Assembly: GCA_046350355.1 (NCBI GenBank) | Contig: JAXMAN010000002.1 | Coordinates: 806,001-870,000 of the forward strand | Length of the DNA stretch: 64,000 nucleotides | Reading direction: 5' to 3' | Source of the DNA: UBA966 sp046350355 | GTDB lineage: Bacteria; Planctomycetota; Phycisphaerae; Phycisphaerales; SM1A02 | Part shown: positions 36,295 to 44,246 of the stretch, piece after piece | Layout: each line of letters begins with the position of its first letter | Numbering within the stretch: position 1 is the stretch's first letter | Made by a program: the position numbers and the translations under genes | Notes under the pieces: generated by a model | What the model was told of the DNA's origin: nothing | The model's input: only the letters and a program-made list of their open reading frames with translations | Databases searched by the model: none

Positions 36295-37719
36295 ATGAGA
36301 CGCCTTGCCGCTGCCTTCGTCGGACTGCTCGCGGTGGCCGCGGCCCTTGCAGGCTGCACCTCGCCGCTGGCGACCGCCGTCACGCTGCACAACGCCGGGG
36401 ACCTCGACGGCGCCGCGCGCGAGGTCGACTCGCCCACCGTGCGCGACGCGCTCAAGGGCAAGGGCGGCAAGGACCGCCTCCTGGACCTGATGGAGGCGGG
36501 CAAGATCCAGCAGGACGGCGCGGCCCTGCGCGAGGCGAGCGAGACGCTCGCGCGCGCGAGCTCGCTTTCGCAGCGCTTCGCCACCGAGGCGCCGCGCACC
36601 ACGCTGGGCGAGCTGCTGGGCAGCGCGATCGTCAACCCTACGGTGCGCACCTACCGCGGCACCTACAGCGAGCGCATCCGCATCGATGCGTACCAGACGC
36701 TCAACGCGCTGCTCATGGGAAAGCTGCGCGAGGCCGCCGTCTACGGCCGGCGCACCGGCGAGCGCCAGACCGACGCGAAGGTGGAGCAGGCCAAGCTCAT
36801 CGCCGCCGTCGACCATGAGATCGGCTCCTGGAAGGGGGGCGCCGCGCAGTCGCAGATCGACGCGATCCGCAAGGACAAGCGCCTGGCCGAGCTGGACGCC
36901 AACCCCAACGACGCCGCGTACCTGGACCCCTTCGCGAGCTGGATCGCGGGCATCGCCTGGTGCTCCACCGGCGACGGGCAGGAGTTCCGCCAGGGCGTCT
37001 CCAACATCCAGGAGGCGGCGCAGATGATGCCCCAGAACGGGGTGCTGCGCGCGCAGCTCGCGGCGAACCCCTTCGACCAGGCGCGCGCGGGGACGCCGCA
37101 GGTGATCGTGGTCTTCGAGAACGGCGTCGCGCCGATGTACACGCAGGTGACGATCCCGCTCTTCACGCCCTGGACGGGCGTGAGCACGATCCCGGTGCAG
37201 GTGCCGCAGTTCGCGGTCTCGCCGGTGACGGCCCTGCGCATCGCGCCCAGCGCGGGCGAGGCGGTGCAGACCGAGCTGCTGGCCGACTACAACCGCATCT
37301 TCGGCGCGCAGTACAAGCGGATGGAGCCCGAGATCATCTTCTCGACGCTCGTGATGGTCGCGGTCAAGGAAGGCGCGACCGTCGGCGGCTACATCGCGAC
37401 CAACAACAACAGCGCGGCGCAGGCGGGGGTGCTCGTCGCGGCCTCGATCTACAAGGCGCTCACCAACCAGTGCGACCTGCGCACCTGGCGCACCCCGGGG
37501 ATGGCGATCCACATCGCGCAGCTTCCGCGCCCCGCCGACGGCGTGCTGGAGCTCTCGCTGGTGGGCGGCGCGACCGCGCCCCAGCGCGTGCAGCTTCCGC
37601 CGGGGCAGGTCGTCCTCGTGTATGTCCGTTCGTGCGTGCCCACGCAGCTACGATCCATCTGCGCCGCCCTCTGGGGCACGCCGGCAGCGGCGCAGACTCC
37701 CACGGAGCCCCCGAAATGA
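36295..37719 (+). CDS. COG3014-type lipoprotein
   Basis: 474 residues. Lipobox LALAGC-like (ALAGCTSP), then a helical repeat-like region. It includes GDLDGAAREVDS, a LLDLMEAGKIQQ block and RIDAYQTLNALLMGKLREAAVYGRR, and then a beta-rich C-terminal half with VIVVFENGVAPMYTQVTIPL. The order COG3014 lipoprotein, YcfL, LpoB is the same as in gamma-proteobacteria, which supports the assignment. Role unknown; context suggests the envelope near peptidoglycan synthesis. The stop overlaps the next start (ATGA). Confidence 0.82.
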   Translation: MRRLAAAFVGLLAVAAALAGCTSPLATAVTLHNAGDLDGAAREVDSPTVRDALKGKGGKDRLLDLMEAGKIQQDGAALREASETLARASSLSQRFATEAPRTTLGELLGSAIVNPTVRTYRGTYSERIRIDAYQTLNALLMGKLREAAVYGRRTGERQTDAKVEQAKLIAAVDHEIGSWKGGAAQSQIDAIRKDKRLAELDANPNDAAYLDPFASWIAGIAWCSTGDGQEFRQGVSNIQEAAQMMPQNGVLRAQLAANPFDQARAGTPQVIVVFENGVAPMYTQVTIPLFTPWTGVSTIPVQVPQFAVSPVTALRIAPSAGEAVQTELLADYNRIFGAQYKRMEPEIIFSTLVMVAVKEGATVGGYIATNNNSAAQAGVLVAASIYKALTNQCDLRTWRTPGMAIHIAQLPRPADGVLELSLVGGATAPQRVQLPPGQVVLVYVRSCVPTQLRSICAALWGTPAAAQTPTEPPK

Positions 37720-38174
37720 ACCCCGACCGCGCACCCACCCGTCGCCTCGCGCCGCTCGCCTCGCTGCTGCTGCTGCTGCTGCCGCTGGGCGCGTGCAGCA
37801 GCGTCACGACGGTCAACACCGCCGAGCCCGCGCAGATGCGCTCGGTGCCCAACGAGATCCTCCTCAAGCACATCTCGCCCGATCCCTCGCTGGGCGACGG
37901 CGCGCGCGTGGAGAGCGCCTACGAGGGCCGCACGCCCACCGGCGCGCTGCAGGTGCAGGTGAACATCGTCAACCGCCGATCCTCCACCGAGCAGGACTTC
38001 ATGTGGAAGTGCGAGTGGTTCGACTCGGCGGGCATGGCCATTCCCGGACCCGACCCGCAGTGGACCAAGGTGATCCTGCTTCCCGGACAGCGCACGACCG
38101 TCTCGCTGGTGGCGACGACCACCGCCGCGAGCTCCTGGCGCCTTTCGCTCACCAACTGGATCCGAAAGCCCTGA
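37716..38174 (+). CDS. YcfL-like (DUF1425) lipoprotein
   Basis: 152 residues. The signal peptide ends in the lipobox LPLGAC. The mature beta-sandwich has the YcfL pattern: ALQVQVNIVNRRSSTEQDFMW, WFDSAGMAI, then LLPGQRTTVSLVATT. In E. coli ycfL lies directly before lpoB, as it does here. Start coupled to the COG3014 gene; 38 bases before lpoB. Outer-membrane-anchored, probably facing the periplasm. Confidence 0.85.
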   Translation: MNPDRAPTRRLAPLASLLLLLLPLGACSSVTTVNTAEPAQMRSVPNEILLKHISPDPSLGDGARVESAYEGRTPTGALQVQVNIVNRRSSTEQDFMWKCEWFDSAGMAIPGPDPQWTKVILLPGQRTTVSLVATTTAASSWRLSLTNWIRKP

Positions 38175-38212
38175 CGGCCGTCCAAACCACCGCACACCAC
38201 CACGAGGCACCG

Positions 38213-38839
38213 ATGCACCGCACCACCACCGCAACGATCCTGGCCGGACTTGGACTCGCCTTCGCCGTCGCCGGCTGCAAGCAGACCCCGCAGCGCGTCG
38301 ATCCCAGCGGCAACGAAGCGGTCGTCACCATGGGCATGGACTACGGCGACGCGAAGGAGATCGCGACCAACATGGCCTCGCAGCTCCTGCAGTCGCCCAA
38401 GATCTCCGCGTACCAGGTCAGCGGCAAGCCGATCCTGGCGCGCTACAACCCGACGCTCAACAAGACGAGCATGCCCGACCGCGAGATCCCGGTCGAGGTG
38501 ATGAGCACGGCGATCCGCAGCCGTCTCATCTCCAGCGGGCAGATGGAGCTCACCGCCGCGCTGCAGACCGCCGAGGGCTCGGATGCCTCGGTGCGCGAGG
38601 CGCGCGAGCTGGCCAACGACCCGATGTTCGACCCCGCGTCGGTGCAGGCGACGGGACCGATGGGCACCGTCGAGGCGCCGCAGCTCTCGATCAACAGCGA
38701 GCTGCTCTCGGTCTACGCGGCCAACAGCCAGCAGAAGCAGCGCACCTTCGAGCTGCGCGTCTTCGTCGTGGACCTGCGCACGGGCCGCACGATCTGGGAG
38801 AGCCAGTCGTCGCCGATCGCCAAGCGGGGGCAGAACTGA
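38213..38839 (+). CDS. lpoB: LpoB-like penicillin-binding-protein activator lipoprotein
   Basis: 208 residues. Lipobox AVAGC. The mature part has the LpoB fold signatures: DAKEIATNMASQLLQSP, a strand-loop with ISAYQVSGKPILARYNPTLNKTS, IRSRLISSGQMELT, and a final RTFELRVFVVDLRTGRTIWE. In E. coli LpoB reaches through the peptidoglycan to stimulate PBP1b. The symbol rests on family resemblance plus the COG3014-YcfL-LpoB gene order. Shine-Dalgarno GAGG. The stop overlaps the next start (TGATG). Confidence 0.85.
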   Translation: MHRTTTATILAGLGLAFAVAGCKQTPQRVDPSGNEAVVTMGMDYGDAKEIATNMASQLLQSPKISAYQVSGKPILARYNPTLNKTSMPDREIPVEVMSTAIRSRLISSGQMELTAALQTAEGSDASVREARELANDPMFDPASVQATGPMGTVEAPQLSINSELLSVYAANSQQKQRTFELRVFVVDLRTGRTIWESQSSPIAKRGQN

Positions 38840-39753
38840 TGCGCCGCACGCACGCCGTGACGATGGCGGCCGCGGTCGCGCTTGCGAGCGCGTGCGTGGC
38901 CCTGGCGGTGATGGCGGACGATCCGCCGGCGGCGGCGCCGGAGTCGGCGCCGACGGCGCCCGCGCCCGCGCCCACCGCGCCCACCGCGCCGCCCGTCGCC
39001 ACGACCCCCGCCCGCGCGCTGCCCACGGTCGCGGTCGTCGGCGAGGACGGCCCCGGCTCCTTCACCTTCTTCACCGAGACGCGCACGCCGGGCGCGGTCG
39101 CCGCCTCCGTCGCCGACGCGCTGCGCGGCGCGGTCCTGCCCATGCAGTTCGCGCGCGTCATCTCGCGGCCGGACCAGGCCGACTGGATCGTGCGCGTGCG
39201 GGTCACCGACGCAGGCGCCGGCCAGGAGGATGTCGAGGTCCGCGCCTCGGGCTACAAGGGCCGCCGCGTGGGCGTGCAGCTCAAGGGCTCGTGGACGCTG
39301 CTGCGCCGCGGCGGCGAGGAGCTCGCCGCGCAGGGCAACTTCGAGCTCGGCCGCGCCTGCGACGCCGCCTCGCCCGCGGGCGCGCAGATCGCGACGCCCG
39401 GAAGCGCGCTCGCGGCGGTCGCGACGGCGGCGGCCGACGATCTCGCGCCCCGCATCGCCGACCACATCGCGCCGCTTTCGATCGCCGCGGCGGACGCCGC
39501 AAGCGTGCGCCTGAACGCGGGCCGCGCGCGCGGTCTCGCGGTGGGCGACGCCTTCAGCGTGGTGGATGCGCAGGGGCGCGAGCTCGCCGTCCTCGAGGTC
39601 ACCAGCCTCTCCGACGCCGAGGCCAAGGCGCGCGTCAGCGCGGGCGACGCCGCTGCGCTGCGCGCGGGCCAGGCGCTGCGGCGCATCGAGACGGCGCCGC
39701 CGACGCCGCCCGCGCCCGGTGCGCCGGCCGCGCGGCCGGGCCAGCCCCGGTAG
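38839..39753 (+). CDS. Secreted protein of the lpoB operon, unknown function
   Basis: 304 residues. An Ala-rich signal peptide (about 1-26) precedes a Pro/Ala/Thr linker (27-62). A mixed alpha/beta domain follows (TVAVVGEDGPGSFTFFTETR, then QADWIVRVRVTDA). A C-terminal part with VRLNAGRARGLAVGDAFSVV resembles the small beta-barrel found after CsgG-type domains. It is last in the coupled operon, so it probably works with the three lipoproteins. Not assigned to a named family. Confidence 0.72.
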   Translation: MRRTHAVTMAAAVALASACVALAVMADDPPAAAPESAPTAPAPAPTAPTAPPVATTPARALPTVAVVGEDGPGSFTFFTETRTPGAVAASVADALRGAVLPMQFARVISRPDQADWIVRVRVTDAGAGQEDVEVRASGYKGRRVGVQLKGSWTLLRRGGEELAAQGNFELGRACDAASPAGAQIATPGSALAAVATAAADDLAPRIADHIAPLSIAAADAASVRLNAGRARGLAVGDAFSVVDAQGRELAVLEVTSLSDAEAKARVSAGDAAALRAGQALRRIETAPPTPPAPGAPAARPGQPR

Positions 39754-39763
39754 GCTTGGCCGC

Positions 39764-40597
39764 ATGGCCAAGCGCGCGAAGTCGCACACCTTCGAGTACG
39801 AGATCGTCGGCGAGCTCCTGCAGGCCGCCGTCGTCACCCTCGAGCCCGGCGCGAGCATCGTCGGCGCCCCCGGCGCGATGCTCTTCATGGAGTCGGGCAT
39901 CACGATGGACACCGGGCTGACCACGCACACCGAGGACCCCGGGGTCGTCGGCAGCGTCGTCGAGGCCGCCAAGCGCAAGATCGCCGGCGACGCCTTCTTC
40001 GTCACGCGCTTCGTGAACGAGTCGAAGAAGCGCGCGCAGCTCTCCTTCGCCGCGCCGTATCCCGGGCAGGTCGTGGACTTCGAGCTCGACGAGCTCCCCG
40101 AGGGGATCGTCCTGCAGCGCGCCGCCTTCCTGTGCGGCTCGCGCGACGTCGACTTCGAGATCGTCTTCCAGAAGCGCGTGCTCGCCGGCATCTTCGGCGG
40201 CGAGGGGTTCATCCTCCAGCGCGTGACCTCCAAGCAGGCGGGCTCGCTCGCCCTGGCGCACGCGTGCGGCTCGATCCTGCAGCGCGAGCTGGGCAAGAAG
40301 GACTCGCTGCGCGTGGACACCGGCTGCCTGGTCGCCTACGAGCCGAGCGTGCAGTTCGACGTCGAGCTCGTCTCGGGCGTCAAGAACATGGTGCTCGGCG
40401 CGCATGGTCCCTTCCTGGCGACGCTCAACGGCCCCGGCCGCGTCTGGCTGCAGACGATGCCCTTCACGCGCCTGGCCTCGCGCGTCTGGGAGGCCGCGCC
40501 GCAGTCCGCGCAGGTGGGCAAGGGCGACGGCAAGGAGGAGTCGGGGATCGTGGGCCGCGTCTGGAAGCGCGCCACCGGCAGCGACAAGAAGGGGTGA
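39764..40597 (+). CDS. TIGR00266/AIM24 family protein
   Basis: 277 residues, a double-psi beta-barrel-like protein of the AIM24 group. Typical blocks are LEPGASIVGAPGAMLFMESGI, GEGFILQRV, GSLALAHACGSI, LRVDTGCLVAYEPSVQFD and FLATLNGPGRVWLQTMPF. Function unknown across bacteria; in yeast mitochondria the relative supports inner-membrane organisation. It has no signal peptide. It begins 11 bases after the previous stop and may belong to the same transcript, but the product is cytoplasmic. Converges with the RMD1-like gene. Confidence 0.88.
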   Translation: MAKRAKSHTFEYEIVGELLQAAVVTLEPGASIVGAPGAMLFMESGITMDTGLTTHTEDPGVVGSVVEAAKRKIAGDAFFVTRFVNESKKRAQLSFAAPYPGQVVDFELDELPEGIVLQRAAFLCGSRDVDFEIVFQKRVLAGIFGGEGFILQRVTSKQAGSLALAHACGSILQRELGKKDSLRVDTGCLVAYEPSVQFDVELVSGVKNMVLGAHGPFLATLNGPGRVWLQTMPFTRLASRVWEAAPQSAQVGKGDGKEESGIVGRVWKRATGSDKKG

Positions 40598-40642
40598 GCG
40601 GGCGGCGGGCGCGCGTCGCGCGCACCGTGAACGCCGCGCGCC

Positions 40643-41749
40643 CTATCGCCGCGCGAAGACCGCCATCAGGATCTCCAGCGCGATCAGCGCGATGATGATC
40701 CACTCAAGGATCTCCGCGCGGAGCTGCGTCTGGCGGTCGCGCACCTTGCCGTAGGTGGACTCGAGCGCCTCGATCTTGCGCAGCACGCTGCGCTCGTACT
40801 CGTCGATGCGCAGGCGCCGCGTCGCCGCGCCGTGCAGGCGCGCGAGCCACTGGTCGCCCAGCAGCTTGAGCGCGTTGTTGACCGACTCGTAGAGCGCGGC
40901 CGCATCCACCTGCAGCTCCGCGATCGCGCGCGCCGCGGCGCCGGTGCGCACCGCCAGGATGCGCGGTCCGCGCATGGCGCGCCCCGCGACGGTGTACGCC
41001 TCGGCCAGCGCGCCGTCGAGGCGGTCGTCGAGGTAGCGCATCTCGCTCAGCTCGGTGTTGGCGAACTCCAGCACGGCGAGCGCGTCCTGCGGGTCGGCGT
41101 CCACGAGCACCGCGGCGTTCCAGTCCACGACCGCCACGTCGTCGCGGCCGTAGCTGACGACGGTGCGGACCGCGTCGTCGCGCTCCTGGTCGGAGAGCTC
41201 GCCCGGCTCCGCGCGCAGGATGCGCGCCAGCAGCGCGGGAGGCAGCCCCTCGAGCGGATCGATCGCGCCCGGCAGCGGGGGAAGCTCGTAGACGGCGTAG
41301 TCCTCGCAGCGCGCGAGCACCGAGGGGCGCGTGACCGCCGCGCCGAGGCCCGCGGTGACGCGCTGCGCGATGGCGCGCGCGGCCTCGCGCAGCGGCGCGT
41401 TGCCCGCGAGCACGCGCGCGAGATGCACGAGCGCCTCGGCGCCGCCTTCCAGCGGGATCGCGAAGCGCACGGAGAGCGCGCCGAAGTCGAAGACGGTGAC
41501 GACCGCCTCGGGGCGCACGACGAAGCCCTCGAGCCGCAGCTCGTCGCAGCTTGCGATGACGCGCAGCGGGCGCGGCTCGAAGTCGGCGCCCGCGGCGTTG
41601 CGCGCGCCCGCGCGCAGGCCGCTGCGGGCCGCGCTGGCGATGCGCCGCGCGCCCGCGTCCAGGTCGACCGCGAAACCCATCTCGAAGGCGAAGCAGACGT
41701 GGCAGGTGCCCCCGTCGATCGTGCGGATCTCCCCGGCGTCGCCGCTCAT
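40643..41749 (-). CDS. RMD1/DUF155 family membrane-anchored protein
   Basis: 368 residues. The DUF155 core occupies about 50-340, with EGFVVRPEAVVTVFDFGALSV near the start, and ALYESVNNALKLLGDQWLARL before one C-terminal membrane helix (EWIIIALIALEILMAVF). In yeast the Rmd1/Rmd8 relatives affect meiosis and mitochondrial translation; the bacterial role is unknown. The start overlaps the stop of the phosphodiesterase gene (ATGA), so the two are co-translated. Confidence 0.85.
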   Translation of the reverse strand: MSGDAGEIRTIDGGTCHVCFAFEMGFAVDLDAGARRIASAARSGLRAGARNAAGADFEPRPLRVIASCDELRLEGFVVRPEAVVTVFDFGALSVRFAIPLEGGAEALVHLARVLAGNAPLREAARAIAQRVTAGLGAAVTRPSVLARCEDYAVYELPPLPGAIDPLEGLPPALLARILRAEPGELSDQERDDAVRTVVSYGRDDVAVVDWNAAVLVDADPQDALAVLEFANTELSEMRYLDDRLDGALAEAYTVAGRAMRGPRILAVRTGAAARAIAELQVDAAALYESVNNALKLLGDQWLARLHGAATRRLRIDEYERSVLRKIEALESTYGKVRDRQTQLRAEILEWIIIALIALEILMAVFARR

Positions 41750-42897
41750 CGCGCGGGCTCCTGCAGGCGCAGGTCCTGCCGCGCGTTGGCGACGGAGCCC
41801 GGGATCGGCGGCAGGCCCAGGAGCTGCAGCGCCAGGTTCCCCGTCTCCGCGCTGCGCACCGGCGGCGGCGAGGCCTCCAGCGGCAGCCAGGTCTCCGCCG
41901 AGACGACCGCGCGGTGGTCGGCGTTGAGGGCGATCAGCTCCTGCGGCGCCGTGTCGCGGCCGAGCCAGACCAGCAGCGGCACGAGGAAGTTCTCCCGCGC
42001 GCGCGCGACGCCGTGATTGCGGAAGGGGTCGCCGCCGCCGTGGTCGGCGGTCAGGACGATCGCCACCTGTCCGCGCAGCGCGGGATCGGCGTCGATGCCC
42101 GCCAGCAGCGTGCCCAGCGCGGCGTCGGAGGCGGTGACCGCGGCGCGGTACGCGGAGCCGGCGCGCAGATCCCAGCCCTCGGCGTGGCCGGCGTAGTCGG
42201 GCTCGCCCAGGTGCAGGAAGATGAAGGAGCCGTCCCTCGCGCTGCGCAGGAACTCCAGCACGGTGCGCGCCTTGAGCTGCGGATCGCGCGACCAGGCGTA
42301 GGCGTCGATCTTCGCGCGGCCGTGGTCGGTGCCGGTCTGGTCGGGGGCGCCCGCGTCGCTGTCGTAGCTCTGCTGCAGGAGGACGAACTTCTCCTTCGCC
42401 GCGACGACCGCGGTGAAGCGGCCGTGGTCGTGCGCGACATCGAAGGCGCTCGCCACGTAGAAGCCGCGGTGCTTGTGGATCGTGCCGCCGTCGCGGGCGG
42501 CGCGCGGGTCGTCGTTCTCGCGCCAGGCGTGGCCCTGCGGACCCATGACTGGGCGGCCCGTGAGCATGCCGACGTGGTTCGGGAGCGTGATCGTGAAATC
42601 GGGATCCGCGCGCGCCTGCAGCGTGCCCGGTCCCTGGCGCAGGCGCGCGAAGGCGGGGAGCGCGCCGTCCTCGGGGCCGTCGATGGCGTCCGGGCGCAGG
42701 CCGTCCACGCTCACGAGGATGACATGGCGGAAGGGGCTGGACGGCGCGGCGGCGCTGGTCGGCGCGGCGGGGGCGTTCGTCGCCGCGGTCGCGGCGCCGG
42801 TCCCGGGCGCGCGCATCTCCAGCGCCTGCGGCGCCTGCCACGCGGCGGCGGCGAGCCCGGAGACGGCGAGCAGGAGGATCGGCAGGCGCGGTCGCAT
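41746..42897 (-). CDS. Type I phosphodiesterase / alkaline-phosphatase-superfamily protein
   Basis: 383 residues, signal peptide about 1-26. Metal-binding motifs of the nucleotide pyrophosphatase/phosphodiesterase branch are in order: VSVDGLRPDAI, the nucleophile threonine in TITLPNHVGMLTG, HLGEPDYAGHAEGWD, and LTADHGGGDPFRNHG. It hydrolyses phosphodiester bonds in the periplasm; substrate not predictable. First gene of a coupled pair with the RMD1-like protein. Confidence 0.9.
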   Translation of the reverse strand: MRPRLPILLLAVSGLAAAAWQAPQALEMRAPGTGAATAATNAPAAPTSAAAPSSPFRHVILVSVDGLRPDAIDGPEDGALPAFARLRQGPGTLQARADPDFTITLPNHVGMLTGRPVMGPQGHAWRENDDPRAARDGGTIHKHRGFYVASAFDVAHDHGRFTAVVAAKEKFVLLQQSYDSDAGAPDQTGTDHGRAKIDAYAWSRDPQLKARTVLEFLRSARDGSFIFLHLGEPDYAGHAEGWDLRAGSAYRAAVTASDAALGTLLAGIDADPALRGQVAIVLTADHGGGDPFRNHGVARARENFLVPLLVWLGRDTAPQELIALNADHRAVVSAETWLPLEASPPPVRSAETGNLALQLLGLPPIPGSVANARQDLRLQEPAR

Positions 42898-42913
42898 GCG
42901 TGCGGCCCCGCGC

Positions 42914-44212
42914 TCAGCGGCGGGTGAAAATGACCTCGGGCGGCTTCATCGGCAGCGCCACGATGCGCACCAGCACCGGGACGAGTCCGGTCGTCGTGGA
43001 CTCGATGCGGTAGTGGCGGCAGATCGTCGGGATCAGCCGGCGCAGGATGAGCTTCGCGGCCAGCTCGCCGATGCAGATGTGCGGACCCGTGCCAAAGGGC
43101 ATGTACGCGCTCGCGTCCATGCGCAGCGTGGTCTGCGGCGACCAGCGCTCGGGCAGGAACTCCAGCGGGCGCTCGAAGAAGCGCTCGTCGCGCTGCATGC
43201 AGATGAGGAAGGCCATGAGCGGACGGTGCGCGGGGATGGTGATGCCGCGCACCTCGACGGGCGCGCCGGTGACGCGCACCGCGACGGGGACGCCCGCGTA
43301 GAGGCGCAGGATCTCCTTGATCACGGCCTCGGTGAAGGGCGGCTCCTCGATGCCCGAGGCCGCCTCCTGCGCGATGGTCTCCACCGCGCGCGGATCCTGC
43401 CCCAGGTGGTAGGTCAGCAGCGCCGCCGTCTGCGAGACGGTGTCGAGGCCCGCCAGCAGCAGGTGGATCGCGTGGTCGGTGAGCTGCGCGCTGCGCGGCA
43501 GGCCCTGGCCCTGCGGGGGCAGCGCCGCGTCCATCTGCGCCATCATGCCCTGCGGACCGCGCTCGATCGTGTCGGAGATGAGCGTGCGCAGGCGAAAGAA
43601 GCGGCTGACCATCTGGTCGAAGCTCACCGGCCCCTCCGCGTCAGGCGTGGGCCAGAGCTGGTTGAGGTCGGGGACCGCGTGGTGGAAGACCTCCAGCAGC
43701 GCCATCTCCGCCTCGCAGAGCTCCTGCTCGCGCTGCGGGTCCAGCGGGCCGAGCACCCACTCCAGGAAGACGCGGCAGAGCAGGTCCAGGATGAGCGAGC
43801 CGGGCTTCACGGCGCGGCCCGTCTCGAAGGCCGCGACCCCGCCCTCCAGCCGCCGCTCGAGCGCCGACTGCAGCGGCGCGAGGCCCGCGCCGCGGAAGCA
43901 GGGCGCCGCGGCGACGCGCACCTTGCGGTGCTCGGCGCCGGTGAGCGAGATGAGTCCGTGCGGCGCCGCGGTGCGCAGCGCGAAGTTGCGGATGAGTCCC
44001 AGGTCCTCGTCCATCGAGCCGCGGACCAGCACCTGGCGGATGAGCCCCGGGTCGGTCACCAGCACGCTGCCCGGGCGCCCGTTGGCGCGCAGGGTCTGGG
44101 CGATGCCGCCCAGCGCGCTCACCACACGCAGCACCGCCGCGGGCGGATCCTCCCCCGCGAGGGGACGCAGTTGCGCGGGCGTGGCGGTGGGCAGCTCCGT
44201 GGAAGTCTGCAT
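42914..44212 (-). CDS. Cytochrome P450
   Basis: 432 residues, a soluble bacterial-type monooxygenase. Heme-binding loop PFGTGPHICIGE with the Cys ligand at 380; I-helix oxygen-binding motif LLLAGLDTVSQ; ExxR motif in KEILRLY; and FLPERW before the heme loop. Substrate unknown. No ferredoxin or reductase gene is adjacent. The start at 44212 gives a normal N-terminus; a longer frame exists upstream but runs into the neighbouring channel gene. It lies 34 bases downstream of the MscS gene and may share its transcript. Confidence 0.93.
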   Translation of the reverse strand: MQTSTELPTATPAQLRPLAGEDPPAAVLRVVSALGGIAQTLRANGRPGSVLVTDPGLIRQVLVRGSMDEDLGLIRNFALRTAAPHGLISLTGAEHRKVRVAAAPCFRGAGLAPLQSALERRLEGGVAAFETGRAVKPGSLILDLLCRVFLEWVLGPLDPQREQELCEAEMALLEVFHHAVPDLNQLWPTPDAEGPVSFDQMVSRFFRLRTLISDTIERGPQGMMAQMDAALPPQGQGLPRSAQLTDHAIHLLLAGLDTVSQTAALLTYHLGQDPRAVETIAQEAASGIEEPPFTEAVIKEILRLYAGVPVAVRVTGAPVEVRGITIPAHRPLMAFLICMQRDERFFERPLEFLPERWSPQTTLRMDASAYMPFGTGPHICIGELAAKLILRRLIPTICRHYRIESTTTGLVPVLVRIVALPMKPPEVIFTRR

Positions 44213-44246
44213 GCCGGAGTCTAACCCGGCACGCGCACGGCTCCAT

